The notes: generated by a model not told the origin, from the sequence alone. Numbered from the stretch's first letter, positions 1 through 13,542 are shown. The stretch is 64,000 nt of DNA from Erigeron canadensis (GCF_010389155.1 NC_057766.1:33985516-34049515); one strand, 5' to 3'. Program-made: numbers and translations.

Positions 1-61
1 TAATGTTAAGATCATTTAGTATTGAGAATATCTTTGTTACAATTGTGATATATAATGACAG

Positions 62-2055
62 TTTATCGGAGCGTGTAAGGAACCAGTCATGGTCATAGTA
101 ACCGAGCTTCTTACTGGTGGTACATTAAGGAAATACTTGGTGAATCTGAGGCCAAGGGGATTGGATATACGTGTTGCTATCGGTTTTGCACTTGATATAG
201 CTCGTGCAATGGAATGCTTACACTCACACGGGATTATTCACCGTGACTTAAAACCAGGTGAGTTGGGATTCTGAAAAATTGAGTAATTCCATTGTAAGTC
301 TTATTTTGCCCCTTTCTAAAAAAATAGTCTTATTTTTTATTTGCATAGTGGCATACATACAATTAATAGGGAAAACCTCATCAGTTTAACTTTTTTTTTT
401 TTTAAAGTTCATAATGTATCACTATATTATTTTTTTCCAGAAAATCTGCTGTTGACAGCAGACCACAAGATTGTAAAACTTGCTGATTTTGGTTTAGCGA
501 GGGAAGAATCATTAACAGAGATGATGACCGCAGAAACTGGAACATATCGTTGGATGGCTCCAGAGGTAATTGATCTCCTTTAAATGGGCAATTTATAATT
601 TTGATCTGCTTATTTGTCTTTCTTTATTGAGTGTGATGATACACAGAAAGAGTAATATTTCCTACGTGATTGTAGCTTTACAGCACTGTGACATTGAGGC
701 ATGGTGAGAAGAAGCATTATAATCACAAGGTTGATGCGTACAGCTTTGCAATCGTCCTGTGGGAACTCATACACAATAAGTTACCCTTTGAAGGGATGTC
801 AAATCTTCAGGCCGCCTATGCTGCTGCTTTCAAGGTACATTTTATCTATAAATCACTTTACCCAACTAATATTTTCGTTCCGAAAATTTTTATATTTAGA
901 GCAAAGAATTACAAATGGCTATCCTGTTACTTATGAATGGTTCATAATTAGATAATTAGTATTTAAAGTTTATAATAGCGAACTCACATGCACCGAAAAT
1001 CCTACACTTTAGTTCAAAGTGAGACTTGAATCCTCACCCCAACTACTTTAATGAGGGACACCTGGAAACGTCGTGATATTGCCAGGCCAAAGGCCCTTTG
1101 GTCAAACGTATTTGGTTAGTGCTTTACTTCTAACAGGTCCAATGGAAAATAACGTATTTAAAAAGGCTGGAATTCGATCAAATGCATTGAAAGTCTGCTA
1201 GAGTGTATCTATGCATACCTTTGTTGACTTAGTTTGATTACTGTTGTAAATTGTAATAGCACAGTTTTTTTAATCATATTTAACACACAAATTTTCATTA
1301 AAAAGTTAAATTGTAAAAAAGTAGTTCAGAAAACCCAATCTGTCCTTTTTCTATCCATACCTAAAGTTACATGTTTTGACCCGAATAGGTTTTGACCCAT
1401 TACCTAACCCTTATGGTCCGCTCCTTTTCCACCTCCATGGACGGGGAGATGATGCATACACCAGTCTAGCAAGTTCATCCATACGCCACTAATTTATGCT
1501 TTAAACCACTAACTAATGCTTTACCCAACCCTTAATCTCTTGTGTTTGCAATATAAGGATACTTTTGGTGATGTACATATCATCTCCCCTACGAGTAGTG
1601 TAATGTACAAGGCTTTAAACCTGTCATGATCATCAACCATGTACTTATAGGTCATTGTGGTTCGAATTTATTTAGTTTTGTACTATGGAATATCTCAGCC
1701 ATTGATTTATATTTGTTTTGTTCTACAGAATGTGAGGCCAAGTGCTGACGACCTCCCTGAGGATTTGGCATTAATCGTGACATCTTGTTGGAAAGAGGAT
1801 CCAAATGCTAGGCCAAACTTCAGTCAAATTATACAAATGCTTAATCATTACTTATCTGCCAACTTTCCACCCGAACCCAGGCCCACTGCTATCCCATCTC
1901 GAATTTTCGCTTCTCAAAATGCCGTTTTTTCTCCTGATTCTCCTGGGACAAGCACCTTGATTGCAAAAACAGATGAATCAATCGAGGGAACACCAAAAGC
2001 ACCAACTGAACATAGCACCAGAGGTATTTTCTCCTGCTTTTATCAGTGTTGTTAA
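62..2055 (+). CDS. Raf-like Ser/Thr protein kinase (ATN1-type), 3' part of gene
   Basis: Four exons read in frame: 62-257, 441-565, 676-834 and 1729-2055, giving 268 residues to the stop. The 5' exons with the glycine-rich loop and catalytic Lys lie outside the window. Seen in order: the end of the N lobe ([16 protein letters not shown]), catalytic loop [18 protein letters not shown], the plant Raf/MLK activation segment GTYRWMAPE, and a C lobe ending in [11 protein letters not shown]. The tail ends in a Cys-rich [10 protein letters not shown], possibly a membrane or acylation signal. From the family, this is a cytosolic or membrane-linked dual-specificity-like kinase of the plant MAPKKK Raf C group, closest from memory to Arabidopsis ATN1/At5g01850. 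Its substrate is unknown. Intron 3 is long (835-1728). The kinase call is secure; the exact subfamily is a judgement. Confidence 0.93.
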
Positions 2056-3714
2056 CTGTGTAAGAAGATCTTGGAAGTTGGAACATACGTTTGTATACAA
2101 TTTAAATGCAGCAAGACAAAATGGAGCAAAAAGAGTCAAAAAGTATTATAGGACTTTGTGTTAGCTTTCGATGTATCAATTGTAGGATTAATTAATTATT
2201 TAATCGTCACATGCTTTCATACCATCGTATCTGGTTTTTTGGTGTAAACTAGACTACATTCACAAAAATGCTGAAAGAACACAGTATCTTGTAAGAACGA
2301 GCAAGTTTAAACAAAAGTGTAGACTATATATGCAGAAAGACTGCCATATTTGGCCGCTTTTTTTTTTTTTTCTGTGTTTGCTCGTTTTTTAGGAGACTGT
2401 TTTCTTTTAGTCATTTTACAATAACTGTGGTTTGTTTACGATGAAAAAAAAACCAAGTTCGATGGTCTGGAAAGTCAATAATGGTAGGGTTGATGTTGAT
2501 GTAAAAATTAGAAATAAGGTCCATCAAAGGGCCCTGTAAAACCCTCTCAATTATTATTATTGTACTATTCTGTTTTTTTATATATATATATATATTTAAA
2601 AAATAATGAGGTCCATGAAAATGCAAATGTGTGTATTTAGCTTTAATGCATAGGGCCAGTGGGTTCCTTGATGTTACTTTTATTGGTTATCAATGAATTG
2701 GCGTTGAATATGAATTCTATATTGTTTGTTCAAATTCTCTACAACAATGAATTTTTGTGTACTTATTAGTTATTATTCTTGAACTTTTATTTCAAGTTGT
2801 TTTAGCTATTCTTGTGTCAGCGGATAATGCTGTCAAAATGTGCTTTCTAAATCAAACTTTATAGTTGGGATCTTTTCACAAGATATAACATTTTTATCTT
2901 AGTTGTTGCAATATAGTGTTGGTCACTTTCGGCAGCATGGAGATCTCATTACATTATGGTGATCTCATCACATTGATTATTGTAATTGTAATATGTTTGT
3001 GTGTGTCGTATGTTTTTTTGACCGATTATAAATATTCAATATGATGATTTTGAGTAAGAAAAACTGTGATATCAGTTCAATTTGATAAAGTGTATCCGAT
3101 GCTATTGTTATCAAGTATCAACACTCTTGTATTGCCTATCTTCACCAGGAGAGCATGTTCGACACATGGAAGATTTCGAGAGGCATTCGAGATGGCTCCC
3201 GACTGATCAGGTTGTTGTTTCTCATTGCTAAGCGAAGGCACGCTTACTACATAGTTTTCTCTTTATAACTTATATATACAGTAGTAATTTTCTTCTTTTA
3301 CTAGTGCCTAAGCCTAATAGGTCCCATTGGTTTGTCAAGTTTAGCTTCCGTAAATGGGGCGACGTGCCGTCCATCTATTGAATGTGATAGTCATATCATA
3401 TTATATGTACTTCACTTTTGGAACTGTATTTATAAAACTCATCGGGGTATCTTGTTAACCCAAAAAATAAAAAATGATATGTTTGATAACAGGCTTATTC
3501 TAATGTGAGTTATTCTTTTAAAAAAGTTAAACTGAAAATTAGGTTTGCTCGATCGTTTGTTCAGAGCTTATTTGAATATTATCACAACAAATATGTCATT
3601 TGTTATTTTTTGTGAAAAAGTTTGTTACTTTAATCACATTTAAAAGTGTGTAAAAAAAATCACATCTAAAAATGTGAAGATACTTAAAAATCACAATATT
3701 TACACATTTATATA
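2056..3714. other. 3' flank of the kinase gene; no gene seen
   Basis: AT-rich DNA with homopolymer T runs (about 2359-2372) and a TA microsatellite (2580-2596). No open frame with recognisable protein similarity. The first few hundred bases are probably 3' UTR of the kinase. Confidence 0.5.
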
Positions 3715-4082
3715 TCTATACTTCTTTATAAAGCACTATCCTTTCTCATTTTTAACATTCTACCTTTAAAATACTTAAATATATCCTTAACTTTCATCAT
3801 ATTTTCAACTCACACACTACATCTACCTAAAATACCCTAAAATATTTTCTAACCGTATTTATCTAAATTATCTCTCTTCTTTTTTCACTAATATAAATAT
3901 TTCACCTAATATATCTATAAGACTATAAATACCCTTAATGAAATTATTTACAATATGCATTTCATAACCCTTAGAATAACTACATTACCTCTTTTAAATA
4001 AATTACCTTTACATTAATAACCACACCGTTACTGCAACAACTCGTTCCCGCCACCGCCGTATTGCGCAGGTAGCCTTCTCGT
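3715..4082 (+). mobile_element. Helitron-like remnant
   Basis: Begins with TCTATACTTCTTTATAAAG directly after an A, matching the usual plant Helitron 5' end, which starts TC after A of an AT target. It ends in a GC-rich patch (GCCGTATTGCGCAGG, about 4057-4071) like the 3' hairpin region of the same families. The inside resembles, in reverse orientation, the Helitron at 24631-25736 (shared TTACCTTTACAT and CACACCG stretches). The final CTRR is not clean, so this is a degenerate copy. It has no coding capacity. Confidence 0.45.
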
Positions 4083-4576
4083 GTGTAAAAAAAGAGTTCA
4101 CTCTTTCAAGTTGGTAAAAATATATATATATATTGTTCACGCTTAAAAGTAAATGTACTAATTATTTCTTTTAATTTCATGATTGTATCATTTTTCATAA
4201 TCATATTTTTAGAAAGATTTGAAACATAACATATGAAGATTAATTAATCGCTTTCCATAAAATTAATATATAAAGTAACAATCCATTTCCAAACTGTTGT
4301 TTCTTCACATACACCCCTCATTGTGGAGTAAACAATATACGATATGCATAATCTTAAAAAGTGTATATTTAAGAAAAAGGATATGAAAATAAGAGTCTTT
4401 AATTTTTGAGCATTTGATTTTTGGGTTTAAGGTAATCCGACCAGAAAATTCAAAGGAAAAAGTCCATTGACTTGTGGATTAAAAAAAAAAAAAAACCTTA
4501 TAATTGTACTTAAGCATTTGAGAACCGATTTGTGACTTATTGACAATCATAGCCTCAATATGGAAGTAAACATATG

Positions 4577-6024
4577 GAGAAAATTTCAATTACATCATCT
4601 TGTGATTTGTCATTTTATCAATTTTCGTCCTTGGCTTTTTTTATATCATTAGATCACCCTAAAACAACTTTCTCTATCAACAAATCACCCTACATCCACA
4701 CGCCATTTAACTCCCTCAGTTACCCTCCACATGGGCAATGCACATGAGGGTAATTTCGTCTTTTTACCTTTAAAGCACTTTTTTCCTTTTCTTCTTTTCT
4801 TTTCAAGATCACTCTTATATAAATAAATATCAACAAAACCTGATCTATAACTCCAAAACCCAGATTTAAATAAAAAAATCAAAAGATTTTCATATCTATA
4901 ACTCCAAATCAATTTCTAGATCAAATCCATCCTCCAAAGATTTTCACAATCAAAACCTGATCTATAACCCAATTTATAATTTTCCAATGTTCACCTCCTA
5001 CCTAATTTTATCAAATAAAAGAATAAGGTGTTGCAAGTGATGGATGAGAATGTCAAAAATAAAAAGAAAATCACCAATTGGTGATGCAAGTGGTGGACGA
5101 GAAATAAACAAAATGATTGTGAATTCGTGATTACACTTTTGCACTTTATTTCCTTCTTTTTTTTTTCCGGTAATCATTCCGACTAACGGGTTGTAGTGGT
5201 GGGTTTCTCTGGCTGGTTGTGGTGGTGGGTTTCTCTTGCGTGTTACGGTGGTGGTTATGTATATGGTGGTAGTGAGTTACGGTGGCTGCTGTTTTCTTAA
5301 CCTTTTTAATTACGGCCTTTAATCATCTTCAATTACGAGGATTTGATTGCAAAAATTACGGCGGTTGTGGGTTTCTCCTGCTGTTTTCGATGTAGGCAAC
5401 GGCGGTGCAGCCGCTGCCATACTTCTATTACTATAAACCTGTTGTTGTTGCTATTATTATTACTATGAATATTGTTATTATTATTCCCTGATAGAGCAGC
5501 CGCCGGATCTGCGTTCACCAAAAAAAGGAGAAGGCTTTTTGCCTTTTGGCTGCGTTCACCAAAAATTTTTGTGACTTTTTTTTTTATTATTATTAATTTG
5601 TGATAAGTGATGTATGTTTTCACATGTGGGCTTCTCTTGTAACAACCCATATAAGTTGAATCTGGTGCAGTGGAGATTATATATATAGATAGATTTTTGG
5701 TTATGGATTAATGGAAACAAATGGTATATATAGATAATAATGAAGAGGTGATAAATGTGAAAGAACATAGGGATAATATTGAAGATGAGGGGAAAGGTAA
5801 CATTGAAGATCCAGATGTAAACATCTTTTGGGGAAGAAGATAAAAGATAAAAAGACGAACATTGAACATGAGGGGGGTAACTGAGGGAGTTAATCGGCGT
5901 GTGGATGCAGGGTGATTTGTTGATAAAAAAAGTTGTTTTAGGGTGATCTAATGATAAAAGAATAAACACACGGATAAAAATTAATAAAATGACAAACTAC
6001 AAGGTAATGTAATAAAATTTTCTC
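4577..6024. mobile_element. Non-autonomous Mutator-like element (1.45 kb)
   Basis: Long terminal inverted repeats: 4577 onward (GAGAAAATTTCAATTACATC) matches the reverse complement of the sequence ending at 6024 (GAGAAAATTTTATTACATTA). Similarity continues for roughly 170 bp, including shared blocks AGATCACCCTAAAACAACTT and CAACAAATCACCCT. It is flanked by AAACATATG (4568-4576) and AAACATATA (6025-6033), a 9-bp target duplication matching at 8 of 9, which is diagnostic of Mutator-like insertion. The inside holds GGTGG-rich sequence (5190-5290) and no recognisable transposase, so it must be mobilised in trans. No clear captured host gene was identified. Confidence 0.85.
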
Positions 6025-6033
6025 AAACATATA

Positions 6034-7744
6034 TATATAGACATGAGAGGTATCATACTATCATAGACGGAAAAAAAGTATATGAAAAGTTTTTAAAAAA
6101 CGATGTTTCCAAAAGTTTGATTAAACTTCTGTTTTATTGGAAAAAGTTTTTAGGGAAAGGTCTCTTATTAATTTGAATAATAAAACAAGTACTAAAAATG
6201 TGATTTAATTAAGTTGAGGGGGGTTTATGTTATGTGGCGATTAATCACTTTATTACTGTGCATATCCTTGGAGAACAAGTTGACTCCTGGGTCCCACCCA
6301 AATTAAATCCCGGTTCCAATGTTTCTCCGAACCAAATATGTTTTTTTGGTTCTAGTGTTCGACAAAAACATTAGGTTCGGATCGAGGTTTGGAAAAATGT
6401 TTTTGTCAGTCTAAATTTTATATTTTATTTAGAATATTATATATATATATATAAACATTAAAAAAATACAAAGCTATTGTATAATATAGTGTTGATTCTT
6501 GTTTTAAACTTTTGGAAAAGCTGATAACAGCATATTTTAATACCCAGATTGATGTTTACTTTTTTCCATTTCAAGTTACACGTTCAATTGTTATAATTCT
6601 CTTCCAAAAATTCAACTTTAATTCAAAATAGAAAATTTTCATGTGTCACCCATGTCAACTTATTGCCTATAAATATAATTTATGATATTTGGAATGGTCA
6701 CGACATTGTTCGATGTATATGTAGTTGTGCTTGACATCATACATGTTTGATGTCAGTCTGTCACTATTCATAAGTAATATTTTGTTTTCTATGCACACAT
6801 ATATTGTATTGAACATGTAATGACTATTTCACGTTGGAATAAATAATAATAATAATAATAGAACAATACCAAGTAGACAATTTGTTTACAAACATACATG
6901 ACATGTGAGTTGCTCCAATTAAAAAAAAAAAAGAAAGAAAAGAGAAAGAGGACAACGAATACATATAATAAAGTTTATAAAATTTTGTTTGTAAAATGTG
7001 ATATGTTTTTAGACCATTCATAACAATAAGTTTTTCTTCCATTTTTTAATTTGGACGCATCAAACTCACATCAATACTTTTAAACTGACATACTCTAGCC
7101 AATAAAACATCTTCACTTCCTTTCTCACTTTAATACACTAACTAACATATACATGCATCCTTCATATCTTTTACGCCAGTTAACCGAAAAAATCAACCAA
7201 AAAGGCTAAATGAAGAGCTCGTGCCAATGTTGTCTTCAAACCGAAGAGAGCGAAAATAATTGATGAAACCATTATATATCAACCATACTAATTATATATC
7301 ATGTTAGTATCACCTCTAAACAAGTTATCAATCTCATAAAATCATGTTTATAAACTAAAAATACTTTAAATCGGCTAAGACCATATATAAAAACTTCTAA
7401 CAATCATAAGTTGTTGAATTATACAAATATTTTGTATACTAATAAAATATAGTCCTAAAAAAATTAAGACGAACCAAAAGAAAAAAACATAGTAATTAAA
7501 AGATGGCAAGTAGAGTAGTCCCGAAGCTAAGGCTCGGAATGGGTAAACGGACCCACACTTTACAATTTCCCGCTCGTCTATGTCTTTTTCCCAAGTCTCC
7601 TCACACATACACACACACTCTCTCTAACATTACTTACTCTAGTTAAGAAACAAAACAACATTAGTGTGGAAATTCCCAATATATATATATTTTCTCTATC
7701 ACTCTTTTCCTCTGTGTGGCAAATGTTGTGACAATCTTCAAATC
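6034..7744. other. Intergenic and 5' flank of the SOG1-like gene
   Basis: AT-rich, with a TA run (6439-6453) and a TAA run (about 6842-6860). No coding potential. The CT-rich stretch ACACACACTCTCTCTAAC (about 7607-7626) and the bases up to 7744 are likely promoter and leader of the downstream NAC gene. Confidence 0.45.
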
Positions 7745-10700
7745 ATGGCAAAGTAAGTTCCTTTTTCTATATTTATTTTTATATTGTAGATTGATTTGAT
7801 GCTAATTAAGGGTATATCACCCGTCCTGCTACCAACACCCGGTTTATTAATATATATGTATGCTAAAACCCAAATTATTGAACCCTTTCGATTTCCCTCT
7901 TTTTTGGGTTTTTTTTTTTTTTTTAATTTATATTTATCCAAGACTGATTCCCGATCATTGTTCCGGATGATTTTTGTATTTTTTTTTTAGGGTTCTGTTG
8001 ATATTACTGTTACTCATTAATTAAGTAGTACAAGATGCTAATGCTTTAATTGAATGATTTATATGTTTGGTTATACAAATTGCTAATGCAATAAATTATC
8101 TATGTTTGTTTATTTGGTGACCCAATAAATTATCTATGTTTGGTAATTTGTTTATTAAAATGACATACTGGATTATTTGTCATTGTTAAACATTTTAGGC
8201 AGTTGTCTTTTCTCTCCAAAATCAATGATATCATCTTTTTATGTTAAAATGTTTGTTTGCAAAACCTGGGTGTAAAGATAATTACTGGTTATTGATAAGT
8301 TTAAGATGGTTTTGTGTCACATTTAGGAACAAGAAGACCAAATGTATTTGAAATAATGCTTTCGGTTGGGAAATATTACTATGTTTTTAAAAGGGTGATT
8401 GCAACGATCCTTCTTTTTGTTTTTGTGGCAGAGAACCCACATTTACATATTCCCCCTTTGGCAGTCATTATAAAAATTGCACTGTTGGTATTGGTGTTTT
8501 ATTATCACTTGATTTTGTTATTCAAAGAGGTATTTGAGATACCATGAGTAGTAGATCTTCCATCTAACCACTAAATATTTTGTTATGGGTTATCCTTAAA
8601 AAATATTTTCATCGATTTTGGTACTAAAGGGCGACTAATTTTTTTTTTTTTTTTGCTTCTTAAGTATACTTACAGCAACTGCTAAATCTTACCTAAAATT
8701 GTCCATATGATGATTGCGGCATGATATTCTGTCCAATACTCATCCTTCTGAAAGTTTTCTATGCTTTTGTCATGCCACATTATCCTACCATTTGTGGGTA
8801 GTTTTTGTCCAACTGCGCCATAGCTTTTCAACGAAAGTTGGTTTTACAGTTTATGTAATATACTCTTTGAATATCATAGGAGTTGGCTTATTGATGGTAG
8901 AACAATTGCAAGGAAGGTGAAAACTTCTAGTCTTCCAAAGGCATATCAAATCAAAGACGGTGGAGTGACCCGTGAATGTCCAAACTGTCATTACAAGATT
9001 GATAATAGCGATGTAAGGAATCTAATAAAATATCCGAAGCAATGATGAATCTTTCAGTTCTTATTTCTTTCATAATAACTTGTATTAGTAAAACTATCTT
9101 TCTCAAGTAAAAAAGTTCACTTCTAGTGTGCATTTCACTTTGCAGGTTTCAGTCGAGTGGCCTGGGCTTCCTGTTGGTGTGAAATTTGAACCCACTGATG
9201 TTGAGCTCATGGGACATCTGGCAGCCAAATGTGGTGAGGGAAACACAACACCACACCCATTTATCAATGATTTCATCCCTACAATTGACGTGGATGAAGG
9301 AATATGCTCCAAGCATCCTGAGAATCTTCCTGGTGAGCAGAGTACTTGTGATGTAACATGTCAGCAATTACTAGAGATGGAAATGTGGGTGGGTTGGGCA
9401 ATAGGTCTAAGCAGTTTTCTGAATAAAAGAATGTTTGAGGTTTGTGTGTTTAAAACACACTTTGGCGGCTTTTAATATGTGTTACCCACCAAGCTAATTT
9501 TTTCTATTTTATTTATTTAACTCGCCAGAGATCGAAATATATCCCAAATTGACCCATACCTAAAACCCTTTGTAGATCGAATGGTTTATGAATATGAAAT
9601 CAGTAAATCATTTTGTCTATCGTGTTATCAGTGACTTGTGAGCTTGAAAACCCCTTCTGTTAACTTTGACCAATTTGATTTGTACTATAGGGGCTAGAAA
9701 AGATGGAAACAGTGTTCATTACTTTTATAGGACCACAAATGCATACACTACTGGTCAAAGGAAGCGTCGCAAGGTCTGCAAAGAATCTACTTTGAACATG
9801 GATGTTCGCTGGCACAAGACTGGCAAAACGAAAGCTATTAAGCAGAATGGAGTTCAAATAGGGTGCAAGAAGATATTGGTCCTTTATGGAAGTGGTGGTG
9901 GTGGTTCAAAACCTTATAAACTGAACTGGGTTATGCATCAGTATCATTTAGGAACAGTTGAAGATGAGAAGGACGGGCAATATGTGGTTGCAAAGATATT
10001 CTATCAGTCAGAGAAAGAGATTGAGAAGCTGGATAATCTTGGTGAAAGTGATGAATTAGATGCATGGATGCGCCTAACAAGCCCAAAGACTCCAAATACT
10101 GATGCTCGTGATCCACCTCGTCCCGGAAAGTCCGTTTTATGCGATAATGTTACTACTGATTGTGTTCTCCAGACACCAGCACAGGTTGGGATACTCTTGT
10201 TTTTCAGTTGGGGTTTAATCGAGTGGGGTTGACCTGAAACATTTATATCCTTTTTTTTTTTCATACTTGGTATGTTAAAGATGATTTCAAAAGTTATTTA
10301 TCCATGATGATCTAATTTTCTGAATAAAATGATTAAGAAGCTGTATGCATTAAAAATGGATCTTACATGACTTCCTACCCACTAGACCCACTTCACCAGT
10401 TTGGCACTTACCCTTTTAGCAACTTTCAATCACCCGTGAGACCCTTTAGAGATGAAACATAACTCAAATAGACCCTTTTATAAGTATATGGGTAGAAATT
10501 AATACTGTAGTTTTTCATGTGACAAACTGACAATGTTGACTGCTGTTATTTGTTATTGGATTAGGATTCAGTGTGGCAAGCTGAGCAGAAATGTATTGCT
10601 TCCTCTTCTAATGCCCAAAGTAATGATAATTTGGAGTTGCCCATTTGGGAAGACGATTCACAAACAGTTGATTTAGATGCATTTGATGATGCGTTATTCT

Positions 10701-11018
10701 GCAACGAGAATCTTGATACTTATGCCCCTCTTGGTGACTCAAACCTATATCATGGTCTTCAATCTGGCTCTAATGTCAACTCCAATGGTGCTCCCGGAAC
10801 CAGTAGAGGTGCAAGTGCTGAAGCTGCTGAACTTGAGAATCTGGACCTGGGCACACCACCGGATTTCAACCTTTCTGTAAGCCCAGTATCCTTTCTATGC
10901 TTTTTGATTAGATTGTGAAGGAAGTTGCATGTTAGTTTACTCCCTTGTTATGACGTCTATGCAGGACTTACATTTTTCATCACAAGACAGCATATTTGGC
11001 TGGTTAGGGCGGTTGTAG
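7745..11018 (+). CDS. SOG1: SOG1-like NAC transcription factor (DNA-damage response)
   Basis: Six exons: 7745-7752 (only 8 nt, ATGGCAAA), 8880-9012, 9146-9332, 9691-10184, 10565-10876 and 10965-11018. They sum to 1188 nt, or 395 residues. The N terminus MAKSWLIDGRTIARKVK and the CPNCHYKIDNSD zinc-knuckle-like patch before the NAC domain are typical of SOG1/ANAC044/ANAC085. The NAC domain (about 50-225) includes EWPGLPVGVKFEPTD, RKRRKV, VRWHKTGKT and NWVMHQYHLG. The C terminus keeps the family ending SSQDSIFGW. By family knowledge, SOG1 is the nuclear plant counterpart of p53, activated by ATM phosphorylation at SQ sites. This protein has only two SQ sites (DDSQTVD and SSQDS), fewer than the five I recall in Arabidopsis SOG1, so an ANAC044/085-type paralogue is possible. 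The first intron is long (7753-8879). Confidence 0.93.
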
Positions 11019-11755
11019 AGAATGGAAATGATCTGGGACATTAAGGGACATGTATGTCGTTCTTTTGGTTATTTATTCAAATGCTGAAAAGAAACTGAAG
11101 GTTTGCTGCTATGGGGTTCTCTTTCTGCAATTGCTTTGTTGAAATAGATGCTATTAGACAAAGCATTATGATCTAGTTTAATGAGACTCTGATTTTTCCC
11201 TTTCATGTCTTGGCCTCTGAATATGCATTGTAGATCAAATATATTTTGAAACTTGTAACTCGTATGGTTTAATGGTGTGGATACACCATTTGTTTTGGCG
11301 ATCTACATTTTGAGAATGTGATTATCTAATTATTTTGATCAGGGCTATTAATTACTGTGTGCTAAGATTTCATTGATAGGTCTAAAACAATATTACTAAC
11401 TAGAGTATATTTTTTGTTGTTGAAGGGTTTAATCATTTTTAATCATAACTGAATTTATAGGCTGTTTTTTTCTTTCCGATATGGTTAACCTAACTGAAAA
11501 TATTAGTAATGATGAAAAGAGATGTATGTTTACTGCTTTGCACAATGTACTTCATAGCAATCCAACTAACAAAACAAAACTTGAAACTAGATACAAGGCA
11601 AATGTATGAAACTAACACCTCCACAGCCCGGAAAAAAGCAAGCACTGTGGTGGTGGTATGCTCGGACGTGCTGGTGTATGGAAGAACAATGTAAATGTAC
11701 AATTGATTTAATCACCTCTAAATGCACAGATCTAAGCAGGACGACACCAGGCAAC
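11019..11755. other. Spacer between two convergent genes
   Basis: Holds the 3' UTRs of the SOG1-like gene (+) and the GT17 gene (-). No conserved frame. AT-rich without a recognisable repeat. Confidence 0.5.
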
Positions 11756-13309
11756 TTAACCATCTTCACGAAGGCAATTTCCAGGCAAAAGATATCTGTA
11801 CTTATCAGCATTTTCCAAGAGATACGAAGGGAGATGGACTGCTGAATATGAATGTGGGATCGGGCCCATTTTCCCAATGAGCTCGCGGAAAGTGTACTCC
11901 TCAGGAAGCATATCATACAGGTCTGCGCCGTTGCAAACAACTTTCTGAATCCTTTTCGGGTCAAGATAATGAGAAAATTTCACCCTGTCTGTATGACTAT
12001 AAGCTTTCATCTTAAACACAAAATCACTTATATTTCTAAAACAAAAACTACAATGCCAACCCGAATCTGCCAACAAGTAATCACTTTGCCTGTAATGAAC
12101 ATATTTCGTTTTACCCTTTTCATACTGATGAACCGTAGCCCTCCAACTTTTATGATCCAAATTGAACTCAAACGAATACAAATAATTGTTCAAATTCAAA
12201 TGAAGAATCTGCGGTGGCCCATCACACCATCTCAAAAGATCGATTGTGTGAGCACTAGGAATTTCATCAACATCAGACATAATCAAAAGATCATCATCTT
12301 CAATACCGGCTATTCTTAAGAGATTATCAAGAGCCACCCGTTGATAAGCCTCTTCGATAAAGGGGTTTTCTCCTTTCTTAAACCTTCCACCTATTGTTCC
12401 ATAAGTCAATCTTGACTCGACAAAGTCAAACTTTTCTCTATTGATTGCATAGTTGAGTTTTTTAGATATGCCTGTGAATGTTGAGTTGGATTCTAGAAGA
12501 ACAAACTGAGTGATATAAGGGTACATTTCTTTCCATCTAATTGTAAGCATGTCTATTTCATTACTAAATAACACTGCATCAAATACTCTCCTAGGGTAAT
12601 CACGAAGCTCCCAACCGTGAAGTTTGCATAACGACTCCATTGATACGTTTGGATGATAGTAGTGAGGTATATGAATAAAAGGTTTTGGTGGTGACTGCCA
12701 TAACGGCCGGAGGAAGTATGTAACTTTTTGGCCATGAACGTATATTCCTGCGATGGCTGATGGCAGTATAACAAATAACACAATGAATGTCTTGAAATCG
12801 AGACCTCTTACCATCCATCGGATTCTTGATAACCTGTTTGCCACCTGCATATTATGATGAACAACACTTTCTAAATGATCAATTTGATGATAAAAATAAA
12901 AATGATTCTTATAGAATCAAAGATATATGGTTAGTCCATAAATTTTCATTCGTTGATGATCAATGCAAAACAAGCACAAATTTGGAAAGTGTATGCATGT
13001 GTAATGTGTCATTATCCCAATTACAAAAAAAAATGAACAAAAAATGTAAAAAGTTGGTCTGTTACAATAAAATTTCTTTTGTAACAACAAACAATAATCT
13101 CATATGAAAAGTTTGAAAAAACAACCGTTTTTTTAATTGAATTTAAAGAATTCTTCATGAAAATAAATGTACAAAGACCATGAATGAAGCCATGTATATG
13201 AATTGGGTTGGAAAAAACAAAGTTAAGAACAAAGGCAAAATGCAAACATTACCTTAAAACAGATGTCATCACTCTTTTTGGAAGTTGAAAAATCATCACC
13301 AACCTTCAT
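11756..13309 (-). CDS. GT17 family glycosyltransferase (beta-1,4-mannosyl-glycoprotein GlcNAc-transferase-like)
   Basis: Two exons on the minus strand, 13309-13253 (19 codons, [12 protein letters not shown]...) and 12844-11756, giving 381 residues. The short first exon was placed from its splice sites; an in-frame TAA lies just upstream of its ATG. A single N-terminal membrane anchor (about residues 37-55, [17 protein letters not shown]) suggests a type II Golgi enzyme. Family features: [46 protein letters not shown], the DXD-like [23 protein letters not shown], and YLLPGNC near the end. GT17 is the CAZy family of animal GnT-III. Plants lack bisecting GlcNAc as far as is generally known, so the real acceptor is uncertain. 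Length and motifs look complete and unbroken. Confidence 0.94.
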
Positions 13310-13542
13310 GAGGCCTTAAATCAAAGAAGCATATGTAAAATAATAATATACATATATCAAATCTATAATGATGTAATGAGACCCTCTCACAAAAACTGTT
13401 AAGCCTTCTTATGTTATATTTTTTGTTGTTAATTTAATGGAATTAGGTAGCCAGAAACCCTGATCAAAACCCAATGCAAACAAATGACCTTCAATGTCCA
13501 ACCAGATAAACCTTCCGGATTATTAGGCTGTTGGTTCTTACA

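Noticed and set aside
3120..3260. Possible gene fragment (CACATGGAAGATTTCGAGAGG region)
   Set aside because: Translations give no recognisable motif in any frame and stops follow at once.
5333..5969. Overlapping minus-strand open frames of 105 and 137 codons
   Set aside because: They lie inside the non-autonomous Mutator-like element, are low-complexity (Asn runs, Ile/Tyr/His-rich) and follow TIR sequence; no domain or codon pattern supports a gene.
7796..8547. Open frames in SOG1 intron 1
   Set aside because: Hydrophobic, T-run-derived translations between an 8-nt exon and the next conserved exon; intronic noise.
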